From the NCBI RefSeq assembly GCF_023051145.1, contig NZ_JALKFS010000001.1, positions 1 through 64,000 on the forward strand: a DNA stretch of 64,000 bases, written 5' to 3'. Positions 60,171-64,000 of this stretch are shown piece after piece. The position numbers and the translations under genes were made by a program. Source of the stretch: Williamsia sp. DF01-3. GTDB lineage: Bacteria > Actinomycetota > Actinomycetes > Mycobacteriales > Mycobacteriaceae. Positions within the stretch are counted from its first letter, which is position 1; every line of letters starts with the position of its first letter. The notes below the pieces were generated by a model, which saw nothing but the letters and a program-made list of their open reading frames with translations, had not been told where the DNA came from and ran no database searches.

Positions 60171-60300
60171 TGAATGGTCCCGTTGATCGGGGTGGCCGGA
60201 TGGTGGCTCTACCTGCGTCATGTCAAATTAACTCAAAATATGGTACATTATCGGAGCGCAATCCATTGTGCCGCACTATTTTTCGTCGATAGTGACGAAA
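60171..60300 (+). repeat. Dispersed two-palindrome element, copy 5
   Basis: The leading arm (CCCGTTGATCGG, then GGATGGTGGCTCTACC) is kept. The first palindrome is weakened (GTCAAATTAACTCAA). The middle ends ATTGTGCCGCACTAT and the second palindrome is TTTCGTCGATAGTGACGAAA (60281-60300). It begins at the end of ligase homology. Confidence 0.8.
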
Positions 60301-60560
60301 TATGACCTTATCGGCAGGCGGCTGAGCAGTCTGATAAGTGGCCGCATGAGAACCGGCGATGGAACGTCGTGGGCGCCGCGGATCTGCCACACGAACCGTA
60401 GATCCAATTTCCGTTTCGTCATCCACGGACACCGCGGCCATGGTTACACTGACTGGGCTGAAAAGTGCAGCAGTCGCGCTCTATCGATCTCCGGTCGGTT
60501 TCTTCTGGAACGGCCGCACGGAGGTTCCTCCGCCACTGTCAAGAACGAATTGGGGATGAG

Positions 60561-61346
60561 ATGTCCAGTGATCAGCGCCGCACGATGACGCGGGAATTGA
60601 CGCGGATACGCAGAGGTAGTGCTGCGGCACTGGGCGCCATCGTGGTCGCAGCGTCGGCTTCGTTCTTGGCGGCCCCACCCGCCTACGCCGACACCGTGAT
60701 CGGTACCTGCACCATTGTTACCGATCCCGTGCCGGGGGTACGTGTGACGTCCTGCCCCGGTGCGCTCCTTAACGACCAGAACCTGGCGGGGGTAGATCTC
60801 ACGGGCGCTAACCTGGCCGGTGCAGATCTGACCCGCACAGTCTTGAACGGCGCGCACCTGGCAGGCGCCAACCTCATCAACGCCGTGTTTACGCGTACCA
60901 GGCTTACCAACGCTGACTTGCGTTTTGCGAATCTAACTGGCGCGCGGCTGACAGGTGCGTACATGAGTTACTCGCACCTGAACTACGCCAATCTGGTCAA
61001 CGCGTCCTTGGCTCTCGCCGATCTAACGGGGGCCGATATGAGCTACGCGAATATGACCGGTACTCGCATGAACGGAGCAACAGTCGATGGGGCGAATTTC
61101 ACCGGCGCCATTGAAGTCGACTTAGCGGAGACAAGAGGCACCCCACTTCCAGACCAACAGACCCAGGGACCGGCAGGTCCGCAGGGACCCCAAGGCAATC
61201 CAGGACCTACCGGCCCACAAGGCCCCCAAGGCAATCCAGGACCTACCGGCCCACAAGGCCCCCAAGGCAATCCAGGACCTACCGGCCCACAAGGACCCCA
61301 AGGCCATCCAGGACCTACCGGTCCACCGCTGTTCGGCAGCAGTTAG
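60561..61346 (+). CDS. Secreted pentapeptide-repeat protein with collagen-like tail
   Basis: From ATG 60561 (GGGATGAG site) the protein has 261 residues. A signal peptide ends near PPAYADT (about 43). Residues about 70-190 are pentapeptide repeats (A[DN]LxG pattern: [21 protein letters not shown]), which fold as a square beta helix. Residues about 200-255 are collagen-like Gly-x-y repeats ([19 protein letters not shown]). Two Cys follow the signal peptide. A secreted fusion of a beta helix and a collagen rod is unusual; adhesion or surface display is a guess. Confidence 0.8.
   Translation: MSSDQRRTMTRELTRIRRGSAAALGAIVVAASASFLAAPPAYADTVIGTCTIVTDPVPGVRVTSCPGALLNDQNLAGVDLTGANLAGADLTRTVLNGAHLAGANLINAVFTRTRLTNADLRFANLTGARLTGAYMSYSHLNYANLVNASLALADLTGADMSYANMTGTRMNGATVDGANFTGAIEVDLAETRGTPLPDQQTQGPAGPQGPQGNPGPTGPQGPQGNPGPTGPQGPQGNPGPTGPQGPQGHPGPTGPPLFGSS
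61194..61325 (+). repeat. 36-bp tandem repeat coding the collagen-like tail
   Basis: Units start at 61194, 61230 and 61266 with a partial fourth at 61302. Each codes [12 protein letters not shown], and the DNA copies are almost identical, so copy number could vary between strains. Confidence 0.85.
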
Positions 61347-61779
61347 AACTCCGCGACATTGCTGCGCTGCGGGCGGGTAATCGTCTATAGGCGACAGCGG
61401 GTGGGCCCCTGCACCCCCTCGCCCTACTGCGCATCACCATTCACGAGAAGGCTGTGATCGTCTGGGCAATTTCCTCAGGCGAGGCTTTTGGCGGACACCG
61501 ATTTGTTATAGCTCTAGTAAGGGCTGACTGCGCGTCAAATACTCGTTGATGCGGCGTTTTGTGGTCCGGAGGTGCTATCGGCGGGTGGCCAGGCCTGAAT
61601 AGTCGATCACGAAGGCGTTGTCATCAACGCTGAGATGTGCCCTGAAGTCGCGACTATAGCTGGCGGAGCGAACGCGTTTGCTGTGTTGTCGGGTTGGGCC
61701 GAGGCGTAGACCCGGTCTCTGCGTAGCGCCCGCGCGGTGAGGGAATCTCCCCCAGGCCATCAACAGGTTGGGTGTCTTG

Positions 61780-62227
61780 GGACTGCCCCCACTCTGGTTG
61801 ACGAGTGGGCGGGCGGTGCAGGCCGCGGTTGCGGGCTGGTTGATTGTCTCAAACTCCCTCGGAGTGAGTTCCCGAGTCTGCGTTTGCGATGGTAGGTCGT
61901 TCGATCCAGATCACGATGGCCATACGCAGTTGCTCGCGGATGGACCACCGTTGCTGATCGAGGACGTTCTTCTGCAAGAGCCGAAGAACAACTCCACCGC
62001 GGCATTGTCTCCACATGCACCAATTCTTCCCATTGATCCATATAATCCACTGTGTGACAGCCGCTTTACGAACTTTTTCGGTCTAAACGGGCTGCCGCGA
62101 TCTGGGTGGACGATGGTGCGATCACATCGGCGCGGAACTCCGTCGGATAGGGCTCCGCATGTCGAACATCCTTTTACCGTGAGAGAAACCCTCACAGGTC
62201 AGATGTCAACCAAAGTGGGGGCAGTCC
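61780..62227 (-). mobile_element. IS3-type deletion derivative with 23-bp terminal inverted repeats
   Basis: Ends at 61780-61802 and 62205-62227 (both begin GGACTGCCCCCACT inward) match inverted at 22 of 23 positions. The 448-bp interior holds only the 3' part of a transposase gene. No target duplication is evident. It is a non-autonomous remnant. The flanking stretches 61347-61779 and 62228-62339 show no gene. Confidence 0.75.
61783..62195 (-). pseudogene. IS3-family transposase C-terminal remnant
   Basis: The minus-strand frame reads TIVHPDRGSPFRPKKFVKRL and GSMGRIGACGDNAAVELFF, the DDE core of IS3-type OrfB around the second Asp and the Glu. A shifted frame then covers the C-terminal region, ending LTPREFETINQPATAA. 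At least one indel and the missing 5' part make it inactive. Confidence 0.8.
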
Positions 62228-62299
62228 GGACGGTAGGCGTGCGAGCCGTTGAGGGGCTAGGTTCGGCGTGTCAGTAACGAACCCGCCTGATAGGTAGCC

Positions 62300-62311
62300 T
62301 GAGATATCTCA
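62300..62311. promoter_or_regulatory. Perfect palindrome TGAGATATCTCA
   Basis: This 12-bp palindrome lies 28 bp upstream of the ATG of secreted paralogue 2, where an operator would overlap the promoter. Confidence 0.4.
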
Positions 62312-62339
62312 ATTACATCAACTAGAGCAGGTGCTTCGC

Positions 62340-62810
62340 ATGCGTAAGTACATAACCGGTGGCATAGCAGCATGTGCAACCCTTTCACTCGGGCTCCTGG
62401 GTGCAGCGCCGGCCTCGGCGGCCGAAGACAGCGTTACAGTCACCGCCCACGGCGGCGCGGAAAGTGTCGACGTCGTCATCGACAACAGCACGGGCGGGCC
62501 CATCAAATGCCTTGTTGGAGGGGTCGACGAGGCTGATGGCGTTGGAACCTCCTTCGCCATTCCAGGCGAGGTCTTTTATCCGACCGGGTCCACACCAATC
62601 CACTTCGACGATGTACCCCCCGGCACCTACCAGCTCATCATTTTGTGCACGTCCAGCACTCTTGGTGAAGCTTGGTTGACCGAGGCCGCTTTCGTAGATG
62701 GCCCCCCTGAGAATCCTCAACCCGGGCTTTGGGTGCTACCTAGCTCCCCGCTGACGGTGACTGCGACATCTATTGATCCGGGGAACTGCTTTGGCTCGAT
62801 ATGCTTTTAA
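62340..62810 (+). CDS. Secreted protein with conserved GNCFGSICF end (paralogue 2)
   Basis: The ATG at 62340 opens 156 residues: signal peptide (MRKYITGGIAACATLSLGLL, cut near ASAAE), then a beta-rich domain (VTVTAHGGAESVDVVIDNST) closely similar to the protein at 56997-57464, and the identical ending DPGNCFGSICF. The copies are about three-quarters identical, so they are recent paralogues. This copy lies just outside the IS3 remnant, away from the M50 operon. Confidence 0.75.
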   Translation: MRKYITGGIAACATLSLGLLGAAPASAAEDSVTVTAHGGAESVDVVIDNSTGGPIKCLVGGVDEADGVGTSFAIPGEVFYPTGSTPIHFDDVPPGTYQLIILCTSSTLGEAWLTEAAFVDGPPENPQPGLWVLPSSPLTVTATSIDPGNCFGSICF

Positions 62811-62851
62811 GCCCAGCCCCGTCCAGCCCATCACGATCTGTTGCGTCGGCA

Positions 62852-63166
62852 CATAAAGCACGCCACGTGTCCCGACTTACATCAGTAGACGCCTCGACTT
62901 GGCGCAACTGTTCGGGCCGACCGTCGACACTGCCTGCAAAGCGGTCGAACCCGAAGTTGACCTCTGGGAGATTGGCCGGCTGTGTGCCCGCGATGGGATC
63001 AGACGGTGGCACTAGCCAAACTGCTCGATGTTCCGGTGCGAGCTCTGGTCCACCCCGATGCGTGCCCAGAGGTTATGGCGGCGAGGCCTACTGACCACCG
63101 GATGATCCGCTTCCTGGCAACCACGACCTTTCGAACCAGACGCCGTCGAACAAACCGTCCATGCCT
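62852..63166 (+). pseudogene. Decayed first gene of the small-protein module
   Basis: A coherent protein can be read across frames: VPTYISRRLDLAQLFGPTV, VDLWEIGRLCAR, then shifted WDQTVALAKLLDVPVRALVH and EVMAARPTDHRMIRFLATTTF, then shifted EPDAVEQTVHA. The middle looks like a helix-turn-helix tail (ALAKLLDVPVRALV). Its end matches the remnant at 59005-59250. At least two indels break it. Confidence 0.55.
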
Positions 63167-63182
63167 AACGCCGACATGGGTT

Positions 63183-63309
63183 AGCGACCAGCATCAGCCA
63201 CCGAACTGTGGCCCCTCCTCGCCGACGCCGCCTACCTCGCGTACCAGCACCGCATCCCCGCCGGTCAACACCCAGGACACTACGAAACCACAACGCCAGG
63301 TGGTCAATG
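63183..63309 (+). pseudogene. 3' fragment of the 132-aa module gene
   Basis: ASATELWPLLADAAYLAYQH to YETTTPGGQ matches the C-terminus of the gene at 58614-59012; the first 90 residues are gone. Its TGA overlaps the start of the next gene (ATGA), as in the other copy. Confidence 0.65.
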
Positions 63310-63513
63310 AGCACTACGAACCCGCCAGAAGACACCTCCGCCGACAACCCCGACGACCCGGTACCGCTTCCCCCGCCAGTCACACTCAGCGATCGCCGCA
63401 CCCCGCGATCGACCAGCTCCCTGATCGGAGCCAATCTCGTCATGGTCCTGATCATGGCATCGGTGGTCGGTTTGTTGCTCGGCGTCATCGTCCTGGTCGA
63501 ACTACTCACCTAA
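63307..63513 (+). CDS. Mini membrane protein of the module (68 aa, intact)
   Basis: It starts at an ATGA overlap. A polar, Pro/Asp-rich N-terminal part (MSTTNPPEDTSADN) is followed by one membrane helix (LIGANLVMVLIMASVVGLLL) and ends VLVELLT. It is the intact version of the frameshifted copy at 58413-58617, and its helix also matches the 51-residue protein at 25072-25227. Conservation of the helix and the final VELL suggests a membrane contact role. Function unknown. Confidence 0.7.
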   Translation: MSTTNPPEDTSADNPDDPVPLPPPVTLSDRRTPRSTSSLIGANLVMVLIMASVVGLLLGVIVLVELLT

Positions 63514-63554
63514 CGGAACGCCTCGTTCGGGAGGTGCCATGAGAAGGACATGCA

Positions 63555-63611
63555 GTGACTGATCCCCGTGAACTCAATGCCCCGGGGCGGCGAGTCCTCC
63601 ATGCTGTTTAG
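63555..63611 (+). pseudogene. Start of the MTDxRxxNAP module gene, truncated
   Basis: GTG 63555 opens V/M-TDPRELNAPG, like MTDLRDVNAPE at 58359, then meets a stop after 18 codons. It completes the same four-gene order seen at 59.2-58.1 kb. Confidence 0.5.
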
Positions 63612-64000
63612 TGCGCCTGCTGCGTTCGTAACCGTCGGTGAGGTTGGGTGTGTAGATGTTGGGGTGTATGAAATTAGACGGTGCTGTTACAGAGCGGGCA
63701 CGGCTGCTCGGGTTCGCGATCAGCTGGCTTCCGTACGGGGCAATGTGATGCTCGGGTAGTGATCAGAACCCGTTTCGCGTTCGGCCAGCAGGTCGGTCTG
63801 CTGCACATCCATCAAGAGCGGAACGTACCGTTTGCGCACATAACGCCTCTCGTTTCGGCTCTCTCGGCAACCGACCGTGTTTGCCTCCCAGCTCGGGCTC
63901 GGCAGCGTGCCGCCCCTCACAGTGGCGCGGCGGTGGGCGTCGTTCCGTGGGAAACCGCGATCATGCCTACTTCGCCAGAATCTGTCGCCCACGTAAGGAG
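63612..64000. other. End of window, no gene recognised
   Basis: Short frames on both strands lack ribosome sites and family features. A gene could begin beyond the window edge. Confidence 0.4.

Noticed and set aside
10680-60300. Dispersed element as integron attC sites
   Set aside because: The two ends are not complementary to each other and there is no GTTRRRY core; the two palindromes are separate dyads.
61194-61325. CRISPR-like array from evenly spaced repeats
   Set aside because: Units are head-to-tail with no spacers, in frame with a collagen-like protein; no cas genes are present.
61575-61763. 62-codon minus-strand frame
   Set aside because: Arg-rich with no ribosome site or family features, beside the IS3 remnant.

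Overview
The window is high-GC DNA from a mycolic-acid-type actinobacterium, most likely Gordonia, Rhodococcus or a close relative. Supporting this are a WhiB-family protein, a Ddn-type (F420-dependent) reductase, a GabD2-like aldehyde dehydrogenase, a SigK-like sigma factor, GAF-ANTAR and LAL-type LuxR regulators, an actinobacterial Phage_holin_3_6/DUF3618 operon, and many GTG starts and 4-base stop/start overlaps. The genus call is inference. A ParB/KorB-type protein, a HigBA toxin-antitoxin pair, insertion sequences and many broken genes point to a plasmid or a plastic accessory region, not conserved core chromosome. No rRNA, tRNA or CRISPR array was seen.

Layout. 0-5 kb: lipoprotein, HigBA with its operator, a ParB-like gene and small helper genes, flanked by two copies of a hairpin element with a conserved loop. 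4.8-10.6 kb: a tandem cold-shock-domain protein, unrecognised proteins, an XRE regulator, a secreted protein and a two-gene cassette with Gly/Asn-rich repeat motifs. 10.9-17.1 kb: a divergent catabolic block (DJ-1/PfpI, HSL-type esterase and TetR on the minus strand; acetoacetate-decarboxylase-like, aldehyde dehydrogenase and SDR on the plus strand) with a clear operator/promoter region. 17-24 kb: signalling genes (GAF-ANTAR, OmpR-type DNA-binding protein, TetR, GGDEF), a DUF3500 lipoprotein, a Ddn-type reductase and a frameshifted hydrolase. 24-28 kb: gene remnants, a PLDc_N membrane protein with a coupled mini-membrane protein, and a complete IS256-family element with an 8-bp target duplication. 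28-35 kb: WhiB, CspA, an NCS2 permease with an extra C-terminal repeat domain, a peptidoglycan-binding protein, a broken AAA ATPase, DUF2188 and a frameshifted TIR gene. 35.8-40.5 kb: a minus-strand catabolic operon (saccharopine-dehydrogenase-like, two SDRs, hydrolase, TetR). 41.5-45.6 kb: a restriction-modification-like operon (RHH regulator, adenine methyltransferase, putative nuclease) with a GAF membrane protein. 45.7-51.2 kb: copy A of a 0.73-kb duplication, GAF-EAL, sigma factor and the DUF3618/holin envelope operon. 51.4-64 kb: a LAL regulator divergent from an operon holding two nearly identical 15-16-residue peptide genes and an M50-type membrane peptidase, secreted proteins, a decayed and duplicated four-gene module of small proteins, copy B of the duplication, a pentapeptide/collagen-repeat protein and an IS3-type deletion derivative.

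Three signals cut across the gene list. First, a dispersed element of about 75-120 bp with two palindromes (TCAAGTTTACTTGA and TTTCGTCACCAGTGACGAAA) occurs at six sites, several exactly at the ends of truncated genes. Second, the peptide/M50 operon at 54.5-56.9 kb is the best candidate for an undescribed system. Third, many genes carry single-base frameshifts, several in short G or C runs, which means either local decay or homopolymer errors in the assembly. All calls come from reading the sequence; no database search was possible.
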